Assembly: GCA_944387915.1 (NCBI GenBank)
Contig: CALXGT010000043.1
Location: 1 to 45,488 of the forward strand
Length of the DNA stretch: 45,488 bases
Direction: 5' to 3'
Source: an uncultured Clostridia bacterium
GTDB taxonomy: Bacteria; Bacillota; Clostridia; Oscillospirales; Ruminococcaceae
Shown: piece after piece, positions 15,643 to 24,441 of the stretch
How positions within the stretch are numbered: position 1 is the first letter of the stretch
How the letters are laid out: each line of letters starts with the position of its first letter
Notes under the pieces: model-generated
What the model was told of the DNA's origin: nothing
Database searches by the model: none
What the model saw: the letters and a program-made list of their open reading frames with translations, nothing else
Program-made: the position numbers and the translations under genes

Positions 15643-17871
15643 ATGAATCAGTGGTATGGATTTCAACAAGGCGAGTGGCAAGATCAAATCAACGTGCGTG
15701 ATTTTATTCAAAGAAACTACACCCCTTACACCGGCGATGAAAGCTTTCTTGCGCCGCCCACCGCGCGCACCGAGACCCTTTTGAAAAAATTAGAGGCCTT
15801 GACGGCGTTGGAACGGGAATTCGGCGGCGTTTTAGACATCGATACCCAAACGGTAACTTCTCTTTTAAATTATAAGCCCGGGTATCTGGATAAGGATAAG
15901 GAGATTATCGTGGGGCTGCAAACCGACCGGCCGTTGAAGCGGGGGGTCAATCCCTTCGGAGGGCTTCGGATGACGAGAGCGGCATGCAAAGCCTACGGCT
16001 ACGAGCTTTCCGAAAAGGTGGAGCAGGAGTTTTTATACCGCACCACCCATAACGACGGCGTGTTCCGGGTCTATACCGACGAAATGCTGGCGGCGAGACA
16101 TTGCGGGCTTATTACCGGTCTTCCCGACGCTTACGGCAGAGGACGGATCATCGGCGACTACCGGAGAGTGGCCCTTTACGGTATCGACCGGCTGATTGAG
16201 GAAAAGAAAAAAGACAAAGTGGCGGTGGGAAAACGCCCCATGACGGTGGACACCATCCGTCAGCTCGAGGAACTGTATCAGCAGATCAATTTCCTCGGTA
16301 AATTAAAAGAAATGGCCGCTATGTACGGCTTTGACATCTCCCTTCCGGCGCAAAACGCCAAAGAAGCGGTGCAATGGCTTTACTTTGGCTATCTGGGCGC
16401 CATCAAGGAGCAAAACGGCGCCGCCATGAGCTTAGGGCGGGTCTCTACCTTCCTTGACATCTATTTTGAGCGGGACCTCAAGGCGGGGATTTTGACCGAA
16501 GAGGGCGTCCAGGAGATCATCGACGATTTTGTGATGAAGCTGCGGCTGGCGCGGCATCTTCGCACCCCCGAATACAACGAGCTGTTTGGCGGAGACCCCA
16601 TGTGGATCACTGAATCCATCGGAGGGATGGGCGAAGACGGGCGGACGCTGGTCACCAAAAGCTCCTTCCGGATGCTCCATACCTTATATAACTTAAAGCC
16701 CTCGGCGGAACCCAACCTCACCGTTTTGTGGTCCCAGGATCTTCCCGAGGCGTTTAAGCGGTATTGCGCCAAGGTGTCCTGTGATACTGACGCCATCCAG
16801 TATGAAAACGACGATTTGATGCGTCCCCGGTACGGCGACGATTACGGGATCGCCTGCTGCGTCTCGGCGATGAAGATCGGAAAGCAGATGCAGTTCTTCG
16901 GCGCCAGAGCGAATTTGGCGAAGCTTTTGCTTTTGGCGCTCAACGGCGGAAAAGACGAGCTAAAAAATATGCAGGTGGGGCCGGAAAATCCCCCCTACGA
17001 GGGCGAATACCTCGATTACGACAAGGTGACCGCACTTTTGGACTTCTACCGTCCCTGGCTTGCCCATATGTACGCCAACACCATGAACGTTATCCATTAT
17101 ATGCACGATAAATACGCTTACGAAAAAACCCAAATGGCGCTTCATGACACCGATGTCCATCGGTTTATGGCCTTCGGCGCGGCGGGACTAAGCGTTTTGG
17201 CCGACTCCCTTTCGGCCATCAAATACGCGAAAGTCCGCTGCATCCGGGATCCGGAAACGGGGCTGATTACCGATTTCGAAACCGAGGGCGAATACCCTGC
17301 TTTCGGAAACGACGACGACCGGGTGGACAGCATCGCCAAAGAGCAGATCGAGCTGTTCTACAAGGCGTTAAAGGAAACGCCCCTCTACCGGGACGCGGAG
17401 CATACCCTTTCCATTTTGACCATCACCTCTAACGTAGTATACGGAAAGAAAACCGGTTCCACCCCCGACGGGCGGAAGGCGGGTGAACCCTTTGCCCCCG
17501 GCGCCAACCCTATGCACAACCGGGAGAAAAACGGCGCGCTGGCTTCGCTAAACTCGGTGGCGAAGCTTCCTTACGACTGCTGCCGGGATGGGATCTCCAA
17601 CACCTTCTCTATTGTTCCCGACGCCCTCGGAAAGGATGAGGAAAGCCGGCTGGACAACTTGGTGAGCCTGCTTGATGGTTATTTTGCCAAGATGGCTCAC
17701 CACCTCAATGTCAACGTCTTAAACCGGGAGACTCTGTTAGCCGCTTACGAGGAGCCGGAAAAGTACCCGAACCTTACCATTCGTGTTTCCGGGTACGCGG
17801 TCAACTTTTATAAGCTTTCGAGAGAGCAGCAGCGCGAGGTCATCTCCCGCACCTTCCATCAGGTGATGTAA
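15643..17871 (+). CDS. pflB: formate C-acetyltransferase (pyruvate formate-lyase)
   Basis: Cytoplasmic glycyl-radical enzyme that turns pyruvate and CoA into acetyl-CoA and formate in anaerobic fermentation. At 742 residues it matches true PFL. The two active cysteines are Cys405-Cys406 in [13 protein letters not shown], and the radical glycine is Gly717 in RVSGYAVNF near the C-terminus. Adjacent cysteines at the active site separate real PFL from glycerol dehydratase, choline lyase and other relatives. ATG 15643 follows AAAGGAGG. The stop overlaps the pflA start by one base, so the enzyme and its activase are coupled. Transcription is under the ZTP riboswitch. Confidence 0.98.
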   Translation: MNQWYGFQQGEWQDQINVRDFIQRNYTPYTGDESFLAPPTARTETLLKKLEALTALEREFGGVLDIDTQTVTSLLNYKPGYLDKDKEIIVGLQTDRPLKRGVNPFGGLRMTRAACKAYGYELSEKVEQEFLYRTTHNDGVFRVYTDEMLAARHCGLITGLPDAYGRGRIIGDYRRVALYGIDRLIEEKKKDKVAVGKRPMTVDTIRQLEELYQQINFLGKLKEMAAMYGFDISLPAQNAKEAVQWLYFGYLGAIKEQNGAAMSLGRVSTFLDIYFERDLKAGILTEEGVQEIIDDFVMKLRLARHLRTPEYNELFGGDPMWITESIGGMGEDGRTLVTKSSFRMLHTLYNLKPSAEPNLTVLWSQDLPEAFKRYCAKVSCDTDAIQYENDDLMRPRYGDDYGIACCVSAMKIGKQMQFFGARANLAKLLLLALNGGKDELKNMQVGPENPPYEGEYLDYDKVTALLDFYRPWLAHMYANTMNVIHYMHDKYAYEKTQMALHDTDVHRFMAFGAAGLSVLADSLSAIKYAKVRCIRDPETGLITDFETEGEYPAFGNDDDRVDSIAKEQIELFYKALKETPLYRDAEHTLSILTITSNVVYGKKTGSTPDGRKAGEPFAPGANPMHNREKNGALASLNSVAKLPYDCCRDGISNTFSIVPDALGKDEESRLDNLVSLLDGYFAKMAHHLNVNVLNRETLLAAYEEPEKYPNLTIRVSGYAVNFYKLSREQQREVISRTFHQVM

Positions 17872-18572
17872 TGGAAGGGCGCATCCATTCCTTCCAGTCT
17901 ATGGGAGCGGTAGACGGTCCGGGGCTGCGGTTCGTGGTGTTTATGCAAGGCTGCGCCCTTCGCTGTCCGTACTGTCATAATCCGGATACATGGGATTTTG
18001 CGGGCGGGAAGAGCTATTCCGTCGAGGAGATCGTAAAAAAGATCGAAAACTACCGTTCGTACCTCAAAAAAGGAGGGGTGACCCTTTCGGGAGGGGAGCC
18101 TTTATACCAGGGGGCGTTTGTTCTTTCTCTCCTTAAAGCGCTGAAGGAAAAAGGGTTTCATACCGCGTTAGATACCTCCTGCCAGGTTTTGGATTCCTAC
18201 ACCGATGACATTTTGGATCACACCGATCTGGTATTGGCGGATGTGAAGGTGCTGTCTGACCGGTTTCTCCCTTACGGCTGGTCCCTTTCCCGGGCGGAGG
18301 CTTTTTTGGAAAAGACCAAAGAGAAAGGCGTTTCCGTCTGGTTTCGCCAGGTGGTGGCGCCCGGGCTCAACGATACCGAAGAGGATGTGAAAGCCCTATC
18401 GGCCTTTGCGAGGCAATACCCCAATGTGAAAAAGATCGAGCTTTTGCCCTTTCATAAGCTCTGCCTCGAAAAATACCGGTCGCTAAACATTCCCTTTCCT
18501 TTTGAAACGGTGGATGCCATGGAGAAAAGCCGGGTGGACGACCTTTCCCGTCTCCTTAAAAATGACGAATAG
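17871..18572 (+). CDS. pflA: pyruvate formate-lyase-activating enzyme (radical SAM)
   Basis: Generates the glycyl radical on PflB using S-adenosylmethionine and a [4Fe-4S] cluster. The 233 residues carry the cluster motif Cys28-x3-Cys32-x2-Cys35 (CALRCPYC), VDGPGLRFVVF before it, TLSGGEPL near residue 75, DVKVL and WFRQVVAPGLNDT. There is no extra ferredoxin insert, as expected for the dedicated PFL activase and unlike the activases of other glycyl-radical enzymes. Its ATG overlaps the TAA of pflB (TAATG). A terminator follows at once. Confidence 0.97.
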   Translation: MEGRIHSFQSMGAVDGPGLRFVVFMQGCALRCPYCHNPDTWDFAGGKSYSVEEIVKKIENYRSYLKKGGVTLSGGEPLYQGAFVLSLLKALKEKGFHTALDTSCQVLDSYTDDILDHTDLVLADVKVLSDRFLPYGWSLSRAEAFLEKTKEKGVSVWFRQVVAPGLNDTEEDVKALSAFARQYPNVKKIELLPFHKLCLEKYRSLNIPFPFETVDAMEKSRVDDLSRLLKNDE

Positions 18573-18606
18573 AAAAACGGGTCTTCGTTTCGAAGGCCCG
18601 TTTTTA
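18573..18606. terminator. intrinsic terminator between pflA and prmA
   Basis: CGGGTCTTCG pairs with CGAAGGCCCG over a TTT loop (with one G-U pair), flanked by A5 and T5, so it can act on both converging genes. Confidence 0.88.
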
Positions 18607-18616
18607 ATTTTTCCTT

Positions 18617-19576
18617 TTATTTTTTCAGTTGGATCGCCGTCCATTCACTATCTTCCATCCGCAAAATCTCAAGAAATCCCTCTTCCTTTAACGCATCCGC
18701 CACTTCATCGCTTCGCTCCCGGATGATTCCCGAGACAATCAGCGTGCCTTCCGGCCGCAAAAATCGGTAAAGGTAAGATTTCATTCCTTTAATGACATCC
18801 GCCACAATGTTGGCGGTAATGAGGTCGTAGGAGGTTTCTCCTAACCGCTTTGCCAGCTCCGGATCTTCGGTCACATCGCCGCAATACAGGGTAAACCGGT
18901 CGTCTATCACACCGTTTAACGCGGCGTTTTCTCCGGCGATTTTTACTGCGAGCTGGTCAATATCTACGCCGGTCACTTCATCTGCTCCCAAAAGCCTCCC
19001 GGCAATAGACAAAATACCGCTCCCACAACCCATATCCAGCATCCGGTCCCCCGGTTTCACAACTCGGTCCAAAAGCTGTAAGCAAAGTTTGGTAGTTTGG
19101 TGGCTTCCGGTACCGAACGCCATCCCCGGGTTTAAGAGAAGGGCCTTTTGTCCTTCCTTTGTAGAGTAAGTCTCCCATTCGGGAACGATCACCAGCCGGT
19201 CGCTGATTTCAATGGGATGGTAATACTTTTGCCATGCCGTCGCCCATTCCTCTTCTTCCCGGTAAGACACGGTAAGCTCCAAGGTACCCAAATCCACCTC
19301 GCTTTGCAGCTTCAATAAGTCTCCCTGAATTTGAGTCAGGGTCTCAAAGCCCTGGGGATTGGCGGGAAGATAAAATTTGATTTTCGTCTCCGCCTGGGCT
19401 AGCGCCATCAGAGAATCCTCCACATAATCCCAATGAACGGTAGTATCCGAAAGAAAGTTTTTAAAATCCTCGGCGTCTTCGATCATAACGCTGCTCACTC
19501 CGTGCGCCATTAAAAACCCGTTGACAATCTCGATTCCTTCGGTAGTGGTAGCAATAGAAATTTCCGCCCAATTCAT
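18617..19576 (-). CDS. prmA: ribosomal protein L11 methyltransferase
   Basis: Trimethylates amino groups of ribosomal protein L11. The 319-residue protein has the small N-terminal substrate-binding domain (MNWAEISIATTTEGIEIV), the linker, and a class I SAM domain with NPGMAFGTGSHQTT, MLDMGCGSGILSIAG (motif I), VTGVDID and LITANIVADVI, where the NIVADV sequence corresponds to the NPP-like motif region of PrmA. ATG 19576 is followed by a typical N-terminus and preceded by AAGGGGGATAC. It is divergent from the nitroreductase gene, and each has its own promoter in the 146-bp gap. Confidence 0.96.
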   Translation of the reverse strand: MNWAEISIATTTEGIEIVNGFLMAHGVSSVMIEDAEDFKNFLSDTTVHWDYVEDSLMALAQAETKIKFYLPANPQGFETLTQIQGDLLKLQSEVDLGTLELTVSYREEEEWATAWQKYYHPIEISDRLVIVPEWETYSTKEGQKALLLNPGMAFGTGSHQTTKLCLQLLDRVVKPGDRMLDMGCGSGILSIAGRLLGADEVTGVDIDQLAVKIAGENAALNGVIDDRFTLYCGDVTEDPELAKRLGETSYDLITANIVADVIKGMKSYLYRFLRPEGTLIVSGIIRERSDEVADALKEEGFLEILRMEDSEWTAIQLKK

Positions 19577-19605
19577 AATGTATCCCCCTTTTTTCTCTCC
19601 TCTTA

Positions 19606-19634
19606 AGGATACCTGAAAGAGAAAAAGAAATCAA
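19606..19634 (-). promoter_or_regulatory. candidate sigma-A promoter of prmA
   Basis: Minus strand TTGATT (19634-19629), 17-base spacer, TATCCT (19611-19606). Confidence 0.6.
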
Positions 19635-19656
19635 GGTTTTCTGTATTTTTTGCCCA

Positions 19657-19685
19657 TTGAACCAGCGGGAAATTTTTGGTATACT
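19657..19685 (+). promoter_or_regulatory. sigma-A promoter of the nitroreductase gene
   Basis: TTGAAC (19657-19662), 17-base spacer, TATACT (19680-19685). The ribosome site AAAGGAGG follows about 25 bases later. The position means the in-frame ATG at 19657 lies inside the promoter and cannot be the start. Confidence 0.8.
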
Positions 19686-19722
19686 GAGCTTGTGTTTCTG
19701 TTTACAACCAAAGGAGGCCTTT

Positions 19723-20238
19723 ATGGAAACGGTAAAAATGTTTGCTTTACGCCAATCCTGTCGGAGCTACACCGACGAACCCATTTCGGATATCCAGTTA
19801 AACGCCATTTTAAAAGCGGGAAACGCTTCTCCGGTGGGTATGGGACGATTTGAAAATTTAAAAATTATCGCCATCCAAAAGAAGGATCTGCTCGATGAAA
19901 TCAACAAGGCAGCCGCGGCTATGTTCGGAGATCCGGATATGCGGCCCACTTATGACGCTCCGACACTGATTGTGGTTTGCTCCAAAGACGGCGAAGGCGT
20001 CGCCAATGTGGCGTGCGTAGTGGAAAATATGCATTTGATGGCCACCGATATGGGACTGGGTTCCGTTTACCTGGCGGGAGTTCCCGCGGGCATCGGAAAG
20101 GATGAGGAACTGATGAAAAAGCTTCATATTCCCGAAGGATTCGCTCCTTTGGGCGCGCTTTCGGTAGGGCATAGCGCCGAGCCGCTCAAAGAGCGGGAAC
20201 TGACCATCAAAAAAATCGAAACGGAGATTATTCGTTAA
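19723..20238 (+). CDS. nitroreductase-family FMN oxidoreductase
   Basis: A 171-residue flavoprotein of the nitroreductase superfamily; such enzymes reduce nitro compounds, quinones or flavins with NAD(P)H. METVKMFALRQSCRSYTDEPISD is the usual first helix with the FMN-binding RxSxRxY pattern. Residues AGNASPVGMGRFENLKIIAI and MGLGSVYLAGVPAGIGKDEELMKKLHIPEGFAPLGALSVGH form the remaining flavin site and the C-terminal domain. ATG 19723 sits behind AAAGGAGG and downstream of the promoter, so the earlier in-frame ATG is rejected. It is a single-gene unit ended by the terminator at 20247-20278. The physiological substrate is unknown. Confidence 0.9.
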   Translation: METVKMFALRQSCRSYTDEPISDIQLNAILKAGNASPVGMGRFENLKIIAIQKKDLLDEINKAAAAMFGDPDMRPTYDAPTLIVVCSKDGEGVANVACVVENMHLMATDMGLGSVYLAGVPAGIGKDEELMKKLHIPEGFAPLGALSVGHSAEPLKERELTIKKIETEIIR

Positions 20239-20246
20239 TAAGCGGC

Positions 20247-20278
20247 AAAAAACGGACCGAGCATTCGGTCCGTTTTTT
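20247..20278. terminator. bidirectional terminator between nitroreductase gene and mfd
   Basis: AAAAAACGGACCGA (20247-20260) and TCGGTCCGTTTTTT (20265-20278) form a perfect stem with a 4-base loop and T6 in both directions. The mfd stop codon touches its edge. Confidence 0.93.
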
Positions 20279-23200
20279 ATTTCTCCTCGTCGAAAGAACC
20301 TTCTTTTTTCAGCTCCTGCAAGATCCCTAATACCTCTCGCATCACCTCGAGGGGTTTTTGTCCTTTAAGCCGAACGGCAACGGCGGGAGGAAGAGAAGCG
20401 TTGATGCTGCCCCGTCCCTTTAGCCGGTTACAAAGCTCTACCGACTGTTTCAGGTCGATTTGTTCCGGAATGAACCAAAGAGCGTCCCCTTTTTGGGTGA
20501 TCTCCTTAAACCCGAAGGAAGCGGCGGTGTTGCGCAAAAGAGCCACATCAATCAGCCCCTGCACCGATTTCGGCGGATCGCCAAACCGGTCGATGAGCTC
20601 ATCCACCACATCCAGCCCGTCCTCTTTCTTTTGTACCGACGCAATTTTCCGGTAGATATCGATGCGCTGCGCCTGATCCTCAATGTAGCTTTCGGGAATA
20701 TGGGCCTCAAGCTGAATATCCACCAAACACTCAATAGGCCGGGCGTTTGCCGGCTGGCCTTGCTTTTCCGCCACCGCTTCATTTAAAAGGCGAAGGTACA
20801 TATCATACCCCACCGCCTCCATATGTCCATGCTGGCGGGTGCCGAGAATATTTCCGGCGCCCCGGATCTCCAAATCCCGCAAAGCGATCTGGAATCCGGA
20901 ACCGAATTTGGTAAACTGGCGAATGGCGTCTAACCGTTTGGCGGCGATTTCGCTTAAGGATTTCCCCGGCTGGAAAGTAAAGTAGGCGAAGGCCCGGCGA
21001 GCGCTTCGTCCTACCCGTCCCCTGAGCTGGTAAAGCTGGGACAGTCCGAACCGGTCCGCGTTTTCAATCACTAAGGTATTGACGTTGGAGACATCTACGC
21101 CGGTCTCAATAATGGTGGTGCAGACCAGAATGTCGATCTCCTGTTCCATCAGCTTTTGCCAAACCCGGGAGAGGTCTTCCTCTCCCATACGGCCATGCGC
21201 TACCTCTACCCGCGCCTCGGGGAGAGCTTCCTTGATTCGAGCGGCGCGGGCAAAAATGCTCTCGATGTTGTTATGAATATAGTAACACTGGCCGCCTCGG
21301 CGAAGCTCCCGTCGAAGCGCCTCATAGATGACCCCGTTTTCATGCTCCATGACATAGGTCTGAACCGGCTGGCGATTGAGGGGAGCCTCTTCGATCACGC
21401 TCATATCCCGAATCCCGGACATGGCCATATTCAGCGTCCGGGGGATGGGCGTCGCCGAAAGGGTAAGCACATCTACCCCGGCAAACATCTCCTTGAACCG
21501 CTCCTTGTGGGTGACGCCGAACCGCTGTTCCTCGTCAATAATGGCAAGCCCCAGCTTTTTAAACTGAACGTCCTTGGACACCACCCGATGCGTTCCCACT
21601 ACAATATCCACTACCCCCCGGCGCAGCTTATCCACTACCGCCTTTTGCTCCTTCGCCGTCCGAAAACGGCTTAACAGCTCAATTTCCACCGGGAAAGACC
21701 CCATGCGATTTAAAAGGGTCTGGTAATGCTGCCACGCCAAAATGGTGGTGGGGCATAAAATGGCGCACTGATACCCGCTGCAAACGCATTTAAACGCCGC
21801 CCGCAGCGCCACCTCGGTTTTCCCGAATCCCACGTCTCCGCAAAGGAGCCGATCCATGGGATTTGCTTTTTCCATATCCTCTTTAATCTCTTCCACACAG
21901 CGAAGCTGGTCCTCGGTCTCTTCGTAGGGGAAATAAGCTTCAAAATCTTTTTGGTAATCGGTATCCTTATCGAAGGCGATACCCGGGGTTTTCAATCGCT
22001 TGGCATACAAAGCGATAAGCTCCTCCGCCATCTCCGCCACCGCTTTTTTTACCCGGCTTCGGGTCTTTTGCCACTCGCCGCTGTTTAAGCGGTTAAGCTT
22101 GACTTTACTGTCCTCTTTGGGACCGATATACCGGGAGACCATATCCAGCTGGGTCACCGGGACATACAGGGTATCGGCGCCGGCGTAACGAATTTTAATA
22201 TAATCCTTGACGACGTTATGGATGTCCAATTTATGAATCCCGTCAAAAATGCCGATGCCGTGGCTTACATGAACTACATAGTCCCCCACGCTCAAATCGG
22301 AGAGGGAACGAATTTCTTCCCCTTTTTTCTTTTTCGGCCGACGTTTGGAAACAGGAACCGCGTTTCGACCGGTAGAAATCACGGCGATTTTCGCTTCCGG
22401 ATAGGTCATACCGGCGGACAGGGATCCCTCCAGCAAAAAGACCTGGCCGGGGGGAAGGGCGTCCTCTACGTCCTTTTGGGCGCGAACCGGATACCCTCTA
22501 TCCTTTAAATCTCGTTCCAGCCCGTAGGCCGCCCGGGCGGATCCGGTCAAGATAGCAACAAAATATCCTTCTTCCAAAAGAGGTTTCAAATCGGCGTCTA
22601 AAAGAGAAAGATCGCCGCTCCAGCACGGATTTTGCAACGGGGAAAAGGTTATCATTTCTTTGAGCTTCCCCATATTTCCCCGCATAAAGGTTTCCAAATA
22701 CCCGAGTCGGAAGCGGGAAAAGTCCCCTTCCAACGTTTCGTAGTCCACTGCGTACTGGTCCAATCCGGGGCAGAGCACCCCTTCCTCAAACAAAAGCTTA
22801 ATGTCCTCCCGATACTGGGAGAAAAATTCCTTGGCGGCTTCTTTGATTTCGCTGGTTTCACTCAAAAAAAGGGGCGTATCTTCGGGAAAATAGGAAAGAA
22901 GGGTTTCCATCTTCCCATAAGCCAAAGGAAAATACGGGTCTAACGTTTCCAAGGGAATACCCGCGGCAATTTTCTCCCGTTCTTTTTCCAAAAACGCCCG
23001 TATCTGGTCCCCGTTTTTTCGTCTGGATAAGGAACGGCCCAACTCCTCTAATTTTTGGCTCAATGTTTCCAAATCGAGAATGACTTCATTGGCCGGCGTA
23101 ACAGAAACCGTCTCCACCGTCTCGTTGCGGCGCTGGGTGGATAAATCAAAATAAGCGATACTATCGATTTCGTCTCCCCAGTACTCGATCCGAAGAGGAC

Positions 23201-23768
23201 GCTCTTCCCTTGGGGGAAAAAGGTCTACAATGCCGCCGCGGATAGAAAACTGGCTCACACCGTCGATTTGGGGACGGCGGACATACCCCGCCTCGGTCAA
23301 TCGCAAAACAAGGGAATCGACGGGTATGGTGTCTCCCACCGACAAGGTAAAAGTGTTTTTGATAAGCACATCTTTCGGAATGGTAGGGGTCATAACCGCC
23401 CGGATGGAAGTCACTACCACCGGCGCTTCTCCCGCCGTAATCCGGCTGAGTACCCCTAAACGAAGCTGTTCATACTCCCGAGAAGCCACCTCGGTGGAAC
23501 GGTATGAAATATCCCGATACGGAAACAAAACCGCCAGCTTCTCCCCGGCCATACGATTGATTTCCTCCATCAGCCGGGTTGCGATTCCCTCGTCTCTGGT
23601 GATTGCCAAAAACGGCTGCTTCTGGCGCTGGTAAAAGCCGGTAAGAAAATGGGCTTTATGAATCGACGAAAGACCGACGCAGAGAAAAGGCGTTCTCCCC
23701 TGGACGAGACAATCTTCCATCTGGCAAAAAGGCGTTAGCTGTTCAAAAATCTTAGTAAACAGCTTCAT
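20277..23768 (-). CDS. mfd: transcription-repair coupling factor Mfd
   Basis: ATP-driven translocase that removes RNA polymerase stalled at DNA lesions and recruits UvrA. The 1163 residues are full length and in order: UvrB-like domains (about 1-450, with GLSSIHKAHFLTGFY and TRDEGIATRLMEEI), the RNA polymerase-interacting domain (about 490-560, LSVGDYVVHVSHGIGIF), the translocase with Walker A LLCGDVGFGKTE (near 640-650), IIDEEQRFGV, LTLSATPIPRTL, the second RecA lobe GRVGRSARRAFAYF with the adjacent LEIRGAGNILG, and the C-terminal domain 7. ATG 23768 follows AGGAGG. It is 9 bases downstream of pth, a common Firmicute pairing. Confidence 0.98.
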   Translation of the reverse strand: MKLFTKIFEQLTPFCQMEDCLVQGRTPFLCVGLSSIHKAHFLTGFYQRQKQPFLAITRDEGIATRLMEEINRMAGEKLAVLFPYRDISYRSTEVASREYEQLRLGVLSRITAGEAPVVVTSIRAVMTPTIPKDVLIKNTFTLSVGDTIPVDSLVLRLTEAGYVRRPQIDGVSQFSIRGGIVDLFPPREERPLRIEYWGDEIDSIAYFDLSTQRRNETVETVSVTPANEVILDLETLSQKLEELGRSLSRRKNGDQIRAFLEKEREKIAAGIPLETLDPYFPLAYGKMETLLSYFPEDTPLFLSETSEIKEAAKEFFSQYREDIKLLFEEGVLCPGLDQYAVDYETLEGDFSRFRLGYLETFMRGNMGKLKEMITFSPLQNPCWSGDLSLLDADLKPLLEEGYFVAILTGSARAAYGLERDLKDRGYPVRAQKDVEDALPPGQVFLLEGSLSAGMTYPEAKIAVISTGRNAVPVSKRRPKKKKGEEIRSLSDLSVGDYVVHVSHGIGIFDGIHKLDIHNVVKDYIKIRYAGADTLYVPVTQLDMVSRYIGPKEDSKVKLNRLNSGEWQKTRSRVKKAVAEMAEELIALYAKRLKTPGIAFDKDTDYQKDFEAYFPYEETEDQLRCVEEIKEDMEKANPMDRLLCGDVGFGKTEVALRAAFKCVCSGYQCAILCPTTILAWQHYQTLLNRMGSFPVEIELLSRFRTAKEQKAVVDKLRRGVVDIVVGTHRVVSKDVQFKKLGLAIIDEEQRFGVTHKERFKEMFAGVDVLTLSATPIPRTLNMAMSGIRDMSVIEEAPLNRQPVQTYVMEHENGVIYEALRRELRRGGQCYYIHNNIESIFARAARIKEALPEARVEVAHGRMGEEDLSRVWQKLMEQEIDILVCTTIIETGVDVSNVNTLVIENADRFGLSQLYQLRGRVGRSARRAFAYFTFQPGKSLSEIAAKRLDAIRQFTKFGSGFQIALRDLEIRGAGNILGTRQHGHMEAVGYDMYLRLLNEAVAEKQGQPANARPIECLVDIQLEAHIPESYIEDQAQRIDIYRKIASVQKKEDGLDVVDELIDRFGDPPKSVQGLIDVALLRNTAASFGFKEITQKGDALWFIPEQIDLKQSVELCNRLKGRGSINASLPPAVAVRLKGQKPLEVMREVLGILQELKKEGSFDEEK

Positions 23769-23777
23769 AGGTTCCTC

Positions 23778-24380
23778 CTATCCGTGGTTGTAACGGCTCA
23801 TGGCCTCTTCGATCTTCCCGTCCACCACCAACTTGACAATATCGGGGCAGACGGCAAGGGCTGTTTTCAAATCCGCCATCTCCTTTTCGGTAAAAGAAGA
23901 CAGCACCCAATCGGCCAAATCGTACTCGGGGCGGGGTTTTTCCCCGACGCCGAGCTTTACTCGAATAAAATTTTCACTTTCCAGCTGGTCAATGATATTT
24001 CGAAGCCCATTGTGACCCCCGTGGGTACCCTTTCGCCGAATCCGCAGCCGGGAAGGGGGGAAGGAAATATCGTCGCAAAATACCACCACCCGTTCGGGGG
24101 GAATCCCAAAATAATGGGCGGCTTTTTCCACCGATACCCCCGAAAGGTTCATAAACGTTTGGGGTTTTAACAAAACCAGCTTTGCTCCATGGTAAGTACA
24201 TTCTCCGGTAAGCCCTTCGAAGCGGCTCCGAATTACACGCACGCCAAAAGATTCCGCCACGGTATCTAATGCCATAAATCCTACATTATGACGCGTCCGT
24301 TCATATTTTTTCCCGGGATTTCCCAATCCCACAATCAAAAACGCGCCTTCTTCTCTGGTGTCGCGGTGAAATAATCCCAC
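23778..24380 (-). CDS. pth: peptidyl-tRNA hydrolase
   Basis: Frees tRNA from prematurely released peptidyl-tRNA. The 200-residue protein has FLIVGLGNPGKKYERTRHNVGF with catalytic His31 and Asn21, LLKPQTFMNLSG, FCDDISFPPSRLRIRRKGTHGGHNGL and the RVKLGVG strand. The start is GTG 24380: a strong AAGGAGG lies 7 bases upstream, whereas the in-frame ATG at 24416 falls inside the terminator stem of the preceding gene and has no ribosome site. The N-terminus is about 10 residues longer than usual. It leads a pth-mfd pair. Confidence 0.95.
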   Translation of the reverse strand: MGLFHRDTREEGAFLIVGLGNPGKKYERTRHNVGFMALDTVAESFGVRVIRSRFEGLTGECTYHGAKLVLLKPQTFMNLSGVSVEKAAHYFGIPPERVVVFCDDISFPPSRLRIRRKGTHGGHNGLRNIIDQLESENFIRVKLGVGEKPRPEYDLADWVLSSFTEKEMADLKTALAVCPDIVKLVVDGKIEEAMSRYNHG

Positions 24381-24400
24381 ACTTACGCCTCCTTGAAATA

Positions 24401-24431
24401 AAAAAGGATGCTGCATATGAACATCCTTTTT
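24401..24431 (-). terminator. intrinsic terminator after the XpaC-family gene
   Basis: On the minus strand AAAAAGGATG (24431-24422) pairs with CATCCTTTTT (24410-24401), followed by further T. It abuts the pth ribosome site, so read-through or an internal promoter must supply pth-mfd. Confidence 0.85.
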
Positions 24432-24441
24432 GTCGTCCTGT

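Noticed and set aside
24380..24416. ATG 24416 as the pth start
   Set aside because: It is inside the terminator stem of the upstream gene; GTG 24380 has AAGGAGG at proper distance.
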